Assembly (NCBI GenBank): GCA_963726335.1
Contig: CAVSCD010000004.1
Coordinates: 558,001 to 622,000, forward strand
Length of the DNA: 64,000 nt
Reading direction: 5' to 3'
Source: CAVSCD01 sp963726335
GTDB taxonomy: Bacteria; Acidobacteriota; Aminicenantia; Aminicenantales; UBA8522
The notes beneath the pieces were generated by a model that was given only the letters and a program-made list of their open reading frames with translations, had not been told where the DNA came from and made no database searches. Positions 46,732-56,511 of this stretch are shown here, one piece after another. The stretch's first letter is position 1. Each line of letters begins with the position of its first letter. The position numbers were made by a program, and so were the translations under genes.

Positions 46732-49601
46732 ATGAAAAAAGGCGCGCTGTTCCTCGTAATCATCTCTCTTCTGCCAACCTTAGCCAATGTCGCCTATCCC
46801 CAGACCTTGGCCGTGACGAAAGTCGGGGAATGGGGAACAGGTTACTGCCGGGGCATCTTTGTTCAAGACAACTATGCCTATTGCGCGGCATCCGGGGCGG
46901 GGCTGGACATCATCGACGTCAGTTCGCCGGCCAGCCCTGTCCAGGCGGCAACTTGCGATACTCCCGGTTCTGCCTATGGAGTCTTTATCAGCACGAATTA
47001 TGCGTATATCGCCGATTACGATCGGGGTCTACAAGATCATCGATATCTCCAACCCCACGGCGCCCTCACTCATCGGCACCTGTGATACTTCCGGGGCTCG
47101 CCTACGGAATTCATGTAAGCGGGAGCTACGCCTTATATCGCCGACGGGGAAAGCGGGCTGCAGATCATGGATGTGGCCAACCCCGCCGCGCCGGCCAGTT
47201 GTCGGCTCGGTTGATACTCCCCAAGAAATCCGAGGTGTTTTTGTCAGCGGAAATTATGCTTATGTAGTGGGAGTATTTGCAGGGGGCTTGCGGATCATCG
47301 ACGTCTCCGACCCCGCTTCGCCCGCTCCGGTCGGATATTTCTCTGGTTATATTAGAGGCGTCTATGTCCGTGGGAACTATGCCTACGTGGCCGACGATTT
47401 CGCTGGTCTCAAAATCCTCGACATCTCCAACCCGTCGGCACCCGTGGTCGCCGGTTCCTGCAATACTCCTGGGGATCCAAGGGGTGTTTTTATCAGCGGA
47501 AGCTACGCGTATGTTGCGGACTACGAAGGGGGCCTCCAGATCATCGATATCTGGAACCCCGCCGCGCCCGCCCTGGCCGGCTCCTGTGATTCTCCCGGGC
47601 TGATGTTTACGGTCTTTGTTAGCGGGAACTATGCCTATACGGCCGACCTCTTCCGCGGCCTGCAAATTATCGATATCTCCCTCCCGACACCAATCCGCGT
47701 CGCGTCAGCTGATACGTCTGGAGAGGCTCAGGGCGTCTTTTCAGACGGGCGATACGCCTATGTGGCAAGGGGAAGGGGCCTTCAAATCTTCGATATCATC
47801 AACCCTGCCGGCCCCACAGCGGTCGGTTCATATGATGCCGATGTACTTTTTTCCTCTTCTTATCACAGCATCCATGTCAGCGGGAACTATGCCTACGTGG
47901 CAACCCAGTTTTACGGCCTGCAGATCTTCGGTGTTTCCAACCCCGCCGCGCCGACCCACATCTGCACCTGGCCTACGGACATGGGGTATGCCGAAGATAT
48001 CCAAGTCAGGGGAAGCTATGCCTACCTGGCCGCGGTGGGCCGGCCGGCCGGGCTGCGCATCCTTAATATCTCTAATCCCGCGGCGCCCACCCGCGTCGGC
48101 GGCTATAGTCCTGGAGGTGCCTACAATGTCTACGTGAAAGGGAACTATGCCTATGTGGCAGGCAATGTCGGCCTGCACATCATCAATGTCTCCAACCCTG
48201 CGGCGCCATCCCTCGCCGGCTCCTTTGATACTCCCGGAGCAGTCTCCGGCGTTTATGTCAGCGGTATCTATGCGTACGTAGCGGAAGACCAGACCGGCCT
48301 GCAGATCATCGATGTCTCAGACCCCGCCTCGCCCACCTTCGTCGGCACCTGTGAGACTCCCGGAACGGCGACCGACGTCTTTGTCAGCGGCAGCTATGCT
48401 TTCGTCGGGGATTCCGAGGCGGGTCTGCAGGTCATCGACGTATCGAATCCGGCCGCGCCCGCGCTCGCGGCATCCCTTCGATACGCCTGGAAATCCGAGC
48501 GGCGTTTTCGTCGACGGGAGCCTGGCTTATGTCGCCGACGGAAGCAGCGGGAAGCTCATCATCCTGGGTCTGATCGATATCCTGAGATCAATGCACGCGG
48601 CGGGTGATTTCGACGGCGAGGGCGCGGATGAAATCGCAGTGGATTTCGGGACAACGGGAGTTTGGACATATGATCTCGGCGTCTGGACGCAGATCAGTTC
48701 CGCAAACCCGGAGAGCCTGATGGCCGCCGACATCGACGGCGATGACCGACGAGATCATGGCCGACATGGGGTCAACCGGCCTGTGGCTGTGGAACGCCGG
48801 CGCTGGAATCTGTTGAGCGGCGTGGATGTCGAAGGCATGGCCGCCGGCGATGTAAACGCCGACCGGACTGACGAACTTGTCGGCGATTTCGGGACTGCCG
48901 GACTTTGGCTGCTGGTCGGAGGCGCCTGGACTCAGCTCAGTGCGGTCAATGCGGATTATGTGACGACCGCAAATTTGGACGGGACAGGAGGCGACGAGAT
49001 CATAGGTGACTTTGGGCCGATCGGACTATGGGTGTGGAATACCGGCGCCTGGGCGCAGCTCAGCGGTGCGAACGCGGATTATGTAACGTCGGGCAAAACA
49101 GGCGGTCAGGCGTATCTTGCGGCGGACTTCGGGCCGGTCGGCCTCTGGATCTGGGCGATGCCCGGACGGACTGGTCTCAGCTCGAGCGGGGTGAATGCGG
49201 ATTATATGATCGCGGCGAACACCGACGGGGATACGGAAGATGAAATTGTCGGCGACTTCGGCGACCACGGGGCTCTGGCACTGGGACGGCGACGATTGGA
49301 CCGATCTCAGCGGGACCTGGACCATCTTCAGCGGCGTAAACGGGGACTTCCTGGTTCGGGCCGATGTCGAATGGAAACGGGACCGATGAGCTCGCGGCGG
49401 ATTTCGGGCCGCTTGGACCTGTGGCTATGGAATGTCGGCTCATGGTCGCAGCTCAGCGGCGTGAATCCCGAATATCACTATGTCCGCCGATCTGGATGAC
49501 GATAACGCCGACGAAATCATGGCCGACTTCGGCGCGTTGGGGCTTGTGGATATGGAACGAAGGCGCCTGGAGCCAGAGTCAGCGCGAACAATCCAGATTG
49601 A
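46732..49601 (+). pseudogene. Broken repeat-protein gene: LVIVD propeller repeats plus FG-GAP-like repeats
   Basis: After a signal peptide (GALFLVIISLLPTLANVAYP) come about 13 LVIVD-type beta-propeller units of some 38 residues (GNYAYVAD...GLQIIDVSNPAAP...GSCDTPG). The longest uninterrupted part is about 47205-48480. The C-terminal FG-GAP-like array (GDFDGEGADEIAVDFG, GLWVWNTGAWAQLSG) is shared with both upstream genes. Frameshifts are seen near 47030, 47095, 47135, 47200, 48485, 48748, 49170, 49265, 49370, 49480 and 49580. The domain order signal peptide, propeller, common C-terminal array makes it a sister of the two genes upstream with a different sensor or binding head. Confidence 0.78.
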
Positions 49602-49690
49602 AAGAAGGAATAGCCGCGAATCGGCGCGTGGGCCGAAGAAATCATTCTCCAGATGAACGGCGACTGATTGGAGCATAATTCAGGACACGT

Positions 49691-49709
49691 ACGAATTCGG
49701 AGAATTCGT
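49691..49709. promoter_or_regulatory. Inverted-repeat site, copy 2 (possible operator)
   Basis: ACGAATTCggaGAATTCGT has perfect 8-bp arms and shares about 18 of 19 positions with the site at 39845-39863. A possible promoter for the dipeptidase (TTGACA at 49761 and GATAAT at 49786, spacing 19, weak) lies 50 bases downstream. Confidence 0.35.
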
Positions 49710-49829
49710 TATGTCCGCAGTTCCGCCGCCGCCCAAGGAAATCGGAGGAACCCCAGCCGGTTGACATCCTCTCCGCGCAATTTTCGATAATGGGCACTTC
49801 GACATCACTGATCTCAAAGGAAGGCCGCC

Positions 49830-51461
49830 ATGAATTCAACCCGCCTCAAGAACACCCGGCGATTTTTCTTCGGCTTCATCCTCGTCCTCGTCACCTCGTG
49901 TTTTTTTCTCTCGCTCGCCCCGCAGGAAAAGCCCGACCTCCAGCCCTGGGAAGACCCTGAAAGCTGCACGAGCATCATGGCCGGCCGGCTGGCCACGACC
50001 GACGGCTCGGTCATCACCGCCCACACCTGCGACGGCGAATACCGCCAGTGGCTCAAGATCGTGCCCGGCGCGAAATACCCGGAAGGTTTAACGACAAAGG
50101 TCTATACCGGCAAGATGCACACCGAGACCTCGAGCGAGACGGCCGGGGTCACGGAGAAGGGCGAGATCCCCCAGGCCACCGAAACCTTCGCCTTCCTCAA
50201 CACCGCCTACCCCTGTCTGAACGAGCATCAGCTGGCGATCGGGGAGACGACGATCGGCGGCCGGCGGGAGCTCTTCAACAGCTCGGGCATGTTCATGATC
50301 GAGGAGATCGAGCGCCTGATGCTCGAGCGCTGCACCACGGCCCGCCAGGCCATCAAGCTCGCCGGCGAGCTCGTCAAGCAGTACGGCTACGGCGACTTCG
50401 GGGAGTGCATCACCATCGCCGACCCGAAAGAGGTCTGGCAGTTCGAGATCTTCGGCACCGGCCTCAGAGAGAAGGGGGCGATCTGGGCGGCGGTCCGCAT
50501 CCCCGACGACCACATCGGCGTATCCGCGAACATCCCCCGGATCTCGGAGCTCAACCTCAAGGACCCGGACAATTACTTGGCTTCCGAAAACGTCATCTCC
50601 TTCGCCGTCGAGAAGGGCTGGTACGACCCCAAGAGCGGCCAGCCGTTCAAGTTCTGGAAAGCCTATGGCGGCCGGAAGCCGTTCGACGTGCGTGAATACT
50701 TCATCTTCAATTCCGTGGCGCCATCGCTCGGGCTGAAGATGGACATGGAGGAGCTGCCGTTCTCGGTCAAGCCCGAGAAGAAGATCTCAGTCCGGGACGT
50801 TCTGGCTCTCTACCGTCAGACCTATGAGGGAACCGAATTCGACCCGACAAAGAACCTCCTGGTCACGGACCGGCGGACGGGCCAGCCGGGTAAAAGCCCC
50901 GTCGCCAACCCATTTATGTCGCGGGAGATGTTCGCGCTGCTGGGCTCCCTGAAACCCGACGCCGTCGCCCGGAACCGGACGATCGCCATCTCCGCCTGCT
51001 CGTACGCAACCGTGCTCCAGTGCCGCGGCTGGCTTCCTGACCCGGTCGGCGGGGTATGCTGGTTCGCTTTCGACAACCCCGCGGAAAGCGCCCGGTTCCC
51101 GATCTTCGCGGGCGTCACGGAGCTCCCGGCGAGCTTCGAAGTCTGCGCCCAGCACCGTTTCCGGACCGACTCGGCGGCCTGGGTCTTCCGGCGGGCGAAC
51201 CGCCTGGCCACGGTCCGATGGGGCGAGACCAAGGACATTATCCAGAAGACGATCGCCGATTTCGAGGAGAAGGCCTTCCTGGAGCTGCCCTACGTCGAGA
51301 AGATCGCCTCCGACCTTTACGGAAAAGGGGATAATGCGGAGGGAGTTAAGAAGGCCCGCGAGTACCTGACCAAGTACACCAATGATTTCGCCCGGGCGGC
51401 GATGGACACCTACCAGGAGCTCGGCGACAAGTTCTGGACGATGTTCGCGCGCGGGTTTTAA
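49830..51461 (+). CDS. C69 family dipeptidase, exported
   Basis: This 543-residue N-terminal-nucleophile peptidase is related to Lactobacillus PepD. After an export signal (FFFGFILVLVTSCFFLSLAP) the sequence ESCTSIMAGRLATTDGS begins the catalytic domain. The Cys at about residue 48 is expected to become the N-terminal nucleophile after processing. Further family signs are HTCDGEYRQW and LNEHQLAIGETTIGGR. The signal ends in a Cys (TSCFFLS), so a lipoprotein is possible. AAAGGAAGG precedes the ATG. The enzyme would split dipeptides in the periplasm. Confidence 0.9.
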   Translation: MNSTRLKNTRRFFFGFILVLVTSCFFLSLAPQEKPDLQPWEDPESCTSIMAGRLATTDGSVITAHTCDGEYRQWLKIVPGAKYPEGLTTKVYTGKMHTETSSETAGVTEKGEIPQATETFAFLNTAYPCLNEHQLAIGETTIGGRRELFNSSGMFMIEEIERLMLERCTTARQAIKLAGELVKQYGYGDFGECITIADPKEVWQFEIFGTGLREKGAIWAAVRIPDDHIGVSANIPRISELNLKDPDNYLASENVISFAVEKGWYDPKSGQPFKFWKAYGGRKPFDVREYFIFNSVAPSLGLKMDMEELPFSVKPEKKISVRDVLALYRQTYEGTEFDPTKNLLVTDRRTGQPGKSPVANPFMSREMFALLGSLKPDAVARNRTIAISACSYATVLQCRGWLPDPVGGVCWFAFDNPAESARFPIFAGVTELPASFEVCAQHRFRTDSAAWVFRRANRLATVRWGETKDIIQKTIADFEEKAFLELPYVEKIASDLYGKGDNAEGVKKAREYLTKYTNDFARAAMDTYQELGDKFWTMFARGF

Positions 51462-51612
51462 TCGAGCTCACAAGACTCCAGGGGGCAGCGCGGGCATTCT
51501 CTGAATAACCGAACGCCTCCGGCCGCGGCTCCGACAGTAGATTCCATAGAAGGGGAGACGTGTTTTTCAATTTTTTCCGGCACGCCGCGACTAAACCTCC
51601 GGAGAAAAAAAG

Positions 51613-52041
51613 ATGGGCTATCTATCTGCCTTTGAGAGCGGCATGGGCCTGGCGGCCGAACCCGCGAAAAAGGGGTTCCAGGTGCTGGTCGTCGAGGACG
51701 AAGCGATCATCGCCATGGACATCCTGGGGATGCTGAAAAAAATGGGCTGCACCGAGTCGGAGGCCGTGTTTTCCGGCGAGGAGTCGGTTCAGAGGGTCGC
51801 CGAGAACAGGCCCGACCTTGTCCTCATGGACATCCGGCTCAAGGGCAGGATGGACGGCATCCAGGCCGCCCACCAGATCTTCTATCGGTATGATGTTCCC
51901 GTTGTGTATCTTACGGCCTTCGGGGACGAGGCGACGATCGACCGGGCCAACGGCTCGGCTCGGTTCGGGTACCTCACCAAGCCCTTTGAGGAAAACGAGC
52001 TGCGGTCGACGATCCGGAACGCGCTCGACCAGGCCTGCTAA
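51613..52041 (+). CDS. Stand-alone receiver-domain response regulator
   Basis: This 142-residue single-domain protein is of the CheY/Spo0F kind, with acidic pocket VVEDEA, phospho-acceptor Asp in LVLMDIRLKG (about residue 77), a conserved Thr in VYLTAFGDE and Lys in YLTKPFEENEL. No output domain or kinase is adjacent. The form resembles receivers that occur with hybrid kinases or sit alone and hand on phosphate. About 15 extra residues precede the receiver fold. Confidence 0.9.
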   Translation: MGYLSAFESGMGLAAEPAKKGFQVLVVEDEAIIAMDILGMLKKMGCTESEAVFSGEESVQRVAENRPDLVLMDIRLKGRMDGIQAAHQIFYRYDVPVVYLTAFGDEATIDRANGSARFGYLTKPFEENELRSTIRNALDQAC

Positions 52042-52177
52042 GAGCCAGATATCCATTCCGCCAGCGGGCGGTTTCCTTATCGGTCATTTACATCCTTACA
52101 TCGGCAGTCAGCAAACAATACCGGTCCTTATTTTTTGCTCGAAATAGCCCTACTTATGTTCTCCCAAAATTATGCTC

Positions 52178-52210
52178 TTGACAAATAATAATATCTAATA
52201 TATTAGATAT
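52178..52210 (+). promoter_or_regulatory. Promoter with overlapping 20-bp palindromic operator
   Basis: TTGACA (52178-52183), a 17-base spacer and TATTAG (52201-52206). A perfect 20-bp palindrome, ATATCTAATATATTAGATAT (52191-52210), covers the spacer and the -10 box. This is the layout of autorepression by the GntR regulator encoded 26 bases downstream. Confidence 0.7.
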
Positions 52211-52235
52211 CAGATACGACTTAGCGAGGTGTGCG

Positions 52236-52952
52236 ATGCCCGGCGAGCCTTTAATCCAACTTCAGTCCCTTAAACAACAGGTTTATGATTATTTGCGGGA
52301 AAGGATGCGCACGGGGGAGATATCCCCTGGCTCGGAGATCAATCTGGATGAAACCAGCAAAAAGCTCGGCGTCAGCCGGACGCCGCTCAGGGACGCTCTC
52401 CTCCAGCTCGAGATGGAGGGTTTTGTCACGATCTACCCCCGCCGCGGCATCGTCGTCAACCGGCTTTCCCTTCGGGATGTTCGCGATTTATACGAGATCA
52501 TCGGCGCCCTCGAAAGCGCGGCCCTGAGCCTGTCATTCGCCAAGCTCGGCGCCCCCGAGATCCATGGCCTCGAGACGCAGGTCGAGCAGATGGGCAAGGC
52601 CCTGGACGTCGGCGATTTCGACCTCTACTACGAGAAAAATCTCGCCTTCCACGACGTCTACCTTGACCTCTGCGGCAACGGCAGCCTCGTCCGCCTGGTT
52701 CGGACGCTCAAGAAAAGGCTCTATGACTTCCCCCGCCAGAAGGGTTTCGTCAAGGAATGGGAGCGGGCCTCGGTCGATGAGCACCGGGTCCTCCTGGCGC
52801 ATCTGTCCGCCGGCCGAAAGGACCAGGCGGCCGCCTTCATCCGCGACATCCACTGGTCCTTCGACATCCAGCAAAAATACATCCTCAGGTATTACGGTTT
52901 TCCGGACGAACCCGGAACGGACTTGCCGTCGCCGGAAAGGTCGATGCTTTGA
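52236..52952 (+). CDS. GntR family (FadR/FCD type) transcriptional regulator
   Basis: This 238-residue regulator has an N-terminal winged HTH (about 10-75: LKQQVYDYLRERMRTGEISPG ... LGVSRTPLRDALLQLEMEGF) and a C-terminal all-helical FCD ligand domain. The FCD domain carries the His and Asp residues that hold a metal (DVYLDLCGN, VDEHRVLLAHL). It leads the hydroxyproline locus: hypE starts at its stop codon and hypD follows. The palindrome in its promoter is its likely binding site. A small carboxylate or amino acid from hydroxyproline breakdown is the natural guess for the inducer, by analogy with the family. Confidence 0.92.
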   Translation: MPGEPLIQLQSLKQQVYDYLRERMRTGEISPGSEINLDETSKKLGVSRTPLRDALLQLEMEGFVTIYPRRGIVVNRLSLRDVRDLYEIIGALESAALSLSFAKLGAPEIHGLETQVEQMGKALDVGDFDLYYEKNLAFHDVYLDLCGNGSLVRLVRTLKKRLYDFPRQKGFVKEWERASVDEHRVLLAHLSAGRKDQAAAFIRDIHWSFDIQQKYILRYYGFPDEPGTDLPSPERSML

Positions 52953-53858
52953 GCGAAGGGCTCGATCTTCGACATCAAGAAATACTCCGTCAACGACGGC
53001 CCCGGGATCCGCACGACGGTTTTTTTCAAGGGCTGTCCGCTCCGCTGCCCCTGGTGCCACAATCCCGAGGGCCAGTCGTTCCTGCCCGAAGTCATGGTCC
53101 GGCCGTCGCGCTGCATCGCCGGCTGCCGGGATTGCGTGGCCGCCTGCGGGCCGGGCGCGCTCTCGGCGACGGAGGACGTTCCCGTCCTCGATAAGCTCAA
53201 GTGCGACCTGTGCGGGCGCTGCGCTTCCGCCTGTCCCTCCGGCGCGATCGAGATCGTCGGCCGGCGAGTCGGCGCGGAAGAGGTGATCGCCGACATCGAA
53301 AAAGACCGCATCTTTTATGAGGAATCGGGCGGCGGCGTGACTTTTTCCGGAGGCGAGCCGCTCGCCCAAGCGGAATTCCTGGCGGAGCTTCTCGACGCCT
53401 GCCGCGCCCGCGGCATCCACACCACGGTCGACACTTGCGGCTACGCGCCGCCCGAAGCCGCCGTCATGGCCGCCCGCCGCGCCGACCTTTTCCTTTTCGA
53501 CCTCAAGATCATGGACGAAAAACGGCACGACGACCTGACGGGCCAGCCGAATAACGTCATTCTGGAAAACCTGAGGCGGCTCGTCCGGCTCGGCCGGAAG
53601 GTGGTCATCCGCCTGCCGCTCGTCGCCGGCGTCAACGAAGACCCGGACAATATGCAGAAGACCGCGGAGTTCCTCCGCGGACTGGGTAGCGTGGCGGAGA
53701 TCAGCCTCCTTCCTTACCACGCGCTCGGCCGGGAGAAGTACCGCGGGCTCGGCAAACGAACCCGGACCGGCGCGCTATCCGCGCCCTCCCCGGAAAGGCT
53801 CGGCGAGATCAAGCGGCACTTTGAATCCCGAGGGTTCAGAGTCCGCTTGGGAGAATAG
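52949..53858 (+). CDS. hypE: Glycyl-radical enzyme activase, HypE-like (one frameshift near start)
   Basis: This radical SAM enzyme makes the glycyl radical on HypD. The N-terminus reads IFDIKKYSVNDGPGIRTTVF, then the CxxxCxxC cluster in KGCPLRCPWCHN, two ferredoxin-like clusters (CIAGCRDCVAAC and CDLCGRCASAC), GGVTFSGGEPL, and later the expected TIM-barrel strands (LFLFDLKIMDEKRH). The start is probably TTG 52949, overlapping the regulator stop (MSEGL). One extra base near 52964 then shifts the frame, and the main frame has no ordinary start before ATG 53094, which would remove the catalytic cysteines. A sequence error is most likely. It ends two bases before hypD. Confidence 0.88.
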
Positions 53859-53860
53859 AT

Positions 53861-56224
53861 ATGAACGATAGGATCGCGCGATTGCGCCAGGCGAGTCTCG
53901 AAGCGAAGCCCAGCTTGTCGTCCGAGCGGGCCCGGCTGATGACGGATTTCTACAGGAAGAACTCGAACGCCATCACGAGCGCGCCCATGAAGCGGGCCCT
54001 GGCCTTCCGGCATCTCCTCGAAAACAAGACCATTTGGCTCGGGGAAGAGGAGCTCATCGTCGGCGAGAGAGGACCGGCGCCCAAGGCGGCGCCCACCTAT
54101 CCCGAGATCACGGTCCACAGCCTGAAGGACCTCGACATCCTCGACAGCCGGCCCAAGACCGCGTTCCGGGTCAGCCCGGAGGACCGGACAACCTACGAGG
54201 ACGTCGTCATCCCGTTCTGGAAGGGCCAGACCGTCCGGGAGAAGATCTTCGCCGAGATGGACAGGCCGTGGCTCGACGCCTACGAGGCCGGCGTCTTCAC
54301 CGAGTTCATGGAGCAGCGGGCCCCCGGCCACACCGTCCTCGACGACAAGATCTACAGGAAGGGCTTCCAGGATCTCCAGGAGGACATCGGCCGCTCGCTG
54401 GCCGCGCTCGACTTCAGCGGCGATCCCTCGGCCCTCCGGAAAAAAGAGGAGCTCCAGGCCATGGCCGTGGCCGCCGACGCCCTGATCCTGTTCGCCGAAA
54501 GACACGGGGAGAAGGCGCAGGAGCTCGCGGCCGTGGAAAAGGACCCGGCGAGGAAAGCCGAGCTCGAGCGGATCGCCGGGAACTGCTTCCGCGTCCCGAG
54601 GCAGGCCCCGCGGGATCTCTGGGAGGCGCTTCAATATTACTGGTTCGTCCATCTCGGCGTGATCACCGAGCTCAACACCTGGGACTCCTTCAACCCGGGC
54701 CGCCTGGACCAGCATCTCTATCCTTTCTACAAGAAGGGGATCGCGGACGGCTCCCTGACGGAAGAGACGGCGCGCGAGCTCCTCCAGGCGTTCTGGATCA
54801 AGTTCAACAATCAGCCGGCGCCGCCCAAGGTGGGCGTCACGGCCGAGGAGAGCGGCACCTATACGGATTTCTGCCTGATCAACGTCGGCGGCCTGGCGAA
54901 GGACGGCTCGGACGCGGCGAACGATCTCTCCTTCCTCATCCTCGAGGTCGTCGAGGAGATGCGGCTCCTCCAGCCGAGCTCGATGGTCCAGATCAGCAAG
55001 AAGTCGCCGGACCGGCTGCTCGACCGCGCCCTGCGGATCATCAAGACGGGGTTCGGCCAGCCGTCCCTCTTCAATACCGACGCCATCGTCCAGGAGATGG
55101 TGCGCCAGGGCAAAAGCCTGGAGGACGCCCGGAGCGGCGGCGCCAGCGGCTGCGTCGAGGCCGGGATCTTCGGCAAGGAGAACTACAGCCTGACTGGCTA
55201 TTTCAACCTGCCCAAGGTCCTGGAGATCACGCTCCACGGCGGCCTCGATCCGCGGACAGGCAAGAGGATCGGCGCGGCGACGGGCGGCGCCGCGGACTTC
55301 GCGACTTACGAGGAGCTTCACGAGGCTTTCCGGAAACAGGTCAACCATTTCGTCGATATCAAGGTCCGGGGAAACAGCATCATCGAGAGGATCTACGCCG
55401 AGTACCTGCCGGCGCCGTTCCTGTCGCTGCTCATCGACGACTGCATCGCCCGGGGGCTCGACTATCATGACGGCGGCGCGCGCTACAACACCTCCTACAT
55501 CCAGGGGGTGGGGATCGGCACAGCCGCCGACGCCCTGGCCTCGCTCAAGGACCATGTCTATGACCGGAAGGACATCGCCATAGCGGAGCTTCTGCCGGCG
55601 TTGGCGTCGAACTTCGACGGGAACGAAGCGCTCCGGCAGCGCCTCCTCAACAAAACGCCCAAGTACGGCAACGACGACGAGTACGCGGACCGGGTCATGG
55701 TCTCGGTTTTCGAGGCTTACCACGCCGCCGTGGACGGCCGGCCCAATATGCGCGGCGGGCGCTACCGCATCAACCTGCTGCCGACGACCGTGCACATCTA
55801 CTTCGGCCGGGTCACCGGCGCCCTGCCCGACGGCCGCCGGGCCGGGGAGCCGCTCTCCGAGGGCGTTTCGCCCGTCCAGGGCGCCGACCGGCACGGGCCG
55901 ACGGCGGTCATAAAATCCGTGGCGAAAATGGACCACCTGCGCACCGGCGGCACCCTCCTCAACCAGAAATTCACGCCCCAGCTCGTGGCCACGGAGGAGG
56001 GGCTGACCAAGCTTCGCCATCTGGTGAGGTCCTATTTCCGGCTCGACGGCCATCACATCCAGTTCAACGTGGTCACGGCGGAGACCCTCCGCCTCGCCCG
56101 CCTGCACCCGGAAAGATACAGGGACCTGATCGTGCGCGTCGCGGGTTACAGCGATTATTTCGTCGACCTCGGGCCCGACCTCCAGGAAGAGATCATCCGG
56201 CGGACCGAGCACACCTCGGCCTGA
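53861..56224 (+). CDS. hypD: Trans-4-hydroxy-L-proline dehydratase (glycyl radical enzyme)
   Basis: This 787-residue anaerobic enzyme removes water from trans-4-hydroxy-L-proline to give pyrroline-5-carboxylate. It matches HypD rather than pyruvate formate-lyase or choline lyase. The active-site block GGASGCVEAGIFGKENYSLTGYF has the thiyl Cys at residue 431 and the base Glu two residues on, with Tyr sixteen residues after the Cys. NTWDSFNPGRLDQH, YTDFCLIN and RAPGHT supply the other residues known from HypD. The glycyl radical loop RVAGYSDYF has Gly762. The offset from published HypD numbering (Cys434, Gly765) is three at both sites. Its activase lies directly upstream. An Xaa-Pro aminopeptidase gene follows, which fits collagen-type peptide use. 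Oxygen sensitive, so the organism is probably anaerobic. Confidence 0.93.
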   Translation: MNDRIARLRQASLEAKPSLSSERARLMTDFYRKNSNAITSAPMKRALAFRHLLENKTIWLGEEELIVGERGPAPKAAPTYPEITVHSLKDLDILDSRPKTAFRVSPEDRTTYEDVVIPFWKGQTVREKIFAEMDRPWLDAYEAGVFTEFMEQRAPGHTVLDDKIYRKGFQDLQEDIGRSLAALDFSGDPSALRKKEELQAMAVAADALILFAERHGEKAQELAAVEKDPARKAELERIAGNCFRVPRQAPRDLWEALQYYWFVHLGVITELNTWDSFNPGRLDQHLYPFYKKGIADGSLTEETARELLQAFWIKFNNQPAPPKVGVTAEESGTYTDFCLINVGGLAKDGSDAANDLSFLILEVVEEMRLLQPSSMVQISKKSPDRLLDRALRIIKTGFGQPSLFNTDAIVQEMVRQGKSLEDARSGGASGCVEAGIFGKENYSLTGYFNLPKVLEITLHGGLDPRTGKRIGAATGGAADFATYEELHEAFRKQVNHFVDIKVRGNSIIERIYAEYLPAPFLSLLIDDCIARGLDYHDGGARYNTSYIQGVGIGTAADALASLKDHVYDRKDIAIAELLPALASNFDGNEALRQRLLNKTPKYGNDDEYADRVMVSVFEAYHAAVDGRPNMRGGRYRINLLPTTVHIYFGRVTGALPDGRRAGEPLSEGVSPVQGADRHGPTAVIKSVAKMDHLRTGGTLLNQKFTPQLVATEEGLTKLRHLVRSYFRLDGHHIQFNVVTAETLRLARLHPERYRDLIVRVAGYSDYFVDLGPDLQEEIIRRTEHTSA

Positions 56225-56307
56225 CTCTCCGCCTGGAGAACGCGGGTCGATCGCAGACGCTTAGCGTATCCGAGTTCCCCCTTGATTACAGATATTAAGG
56301 GTTTTCA

Positions 56308-56440
56308 GATATCTCGCAGAATAGCAGCTCCGAGTCGCTCCGCCGCTATTCTGATGGTCGCTGAAGACTCCGCTTCGCCGGTCCCCGTCGCTTGGGCGGG
56401 CAGGGACTGGCGCCATGCCACCCGTTCTCCTTGCGAGAAC
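56308..56440 (-). repeat. Dispersed intergenic repeat A, copy 2 (inverted relative to copy 1)
   Basis: The reverse complement matches 6381-6512 over about 130 bases with few differences, including GGTGGCATGGCGCCAGTCCC and the hairpin CAGAATAGC...GCTATTCTG (56317-56353). It fills most of the 287-base gap between hypD and the Xaa-Pro peptidase gene, so the latter may need its own promoter. Confidence 0.8.
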
Positions 56441-56511
56441 TGGGACCGTTATGGTCATCAATCTGCTATACGGATTGAGTTGATTTTTATCGTGCGGTCG
56501 AGGTGGAATCC

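Noticed and set aside
52236..53858. Single fused regulator-activase read through an in-frame TGA (recoded stop or selenocysteine)
   Set aside because: The frame does continue after the regulator TGA, but there is no sign of a SECIS element. A TTG start overlapping the stop plus one extra base explains the arrangement more simply.
53861..56224. Pyruvate formate-lyase or choline trimethylamine-lyase
   Set aside because: The active-site block GCVEAGIFGKENYSLTGYF and the NTWDSFNPGRLDQH motif match hydroxyproline dehydratase; pyruvate formate-lyase has two adjacent cysteines instead.
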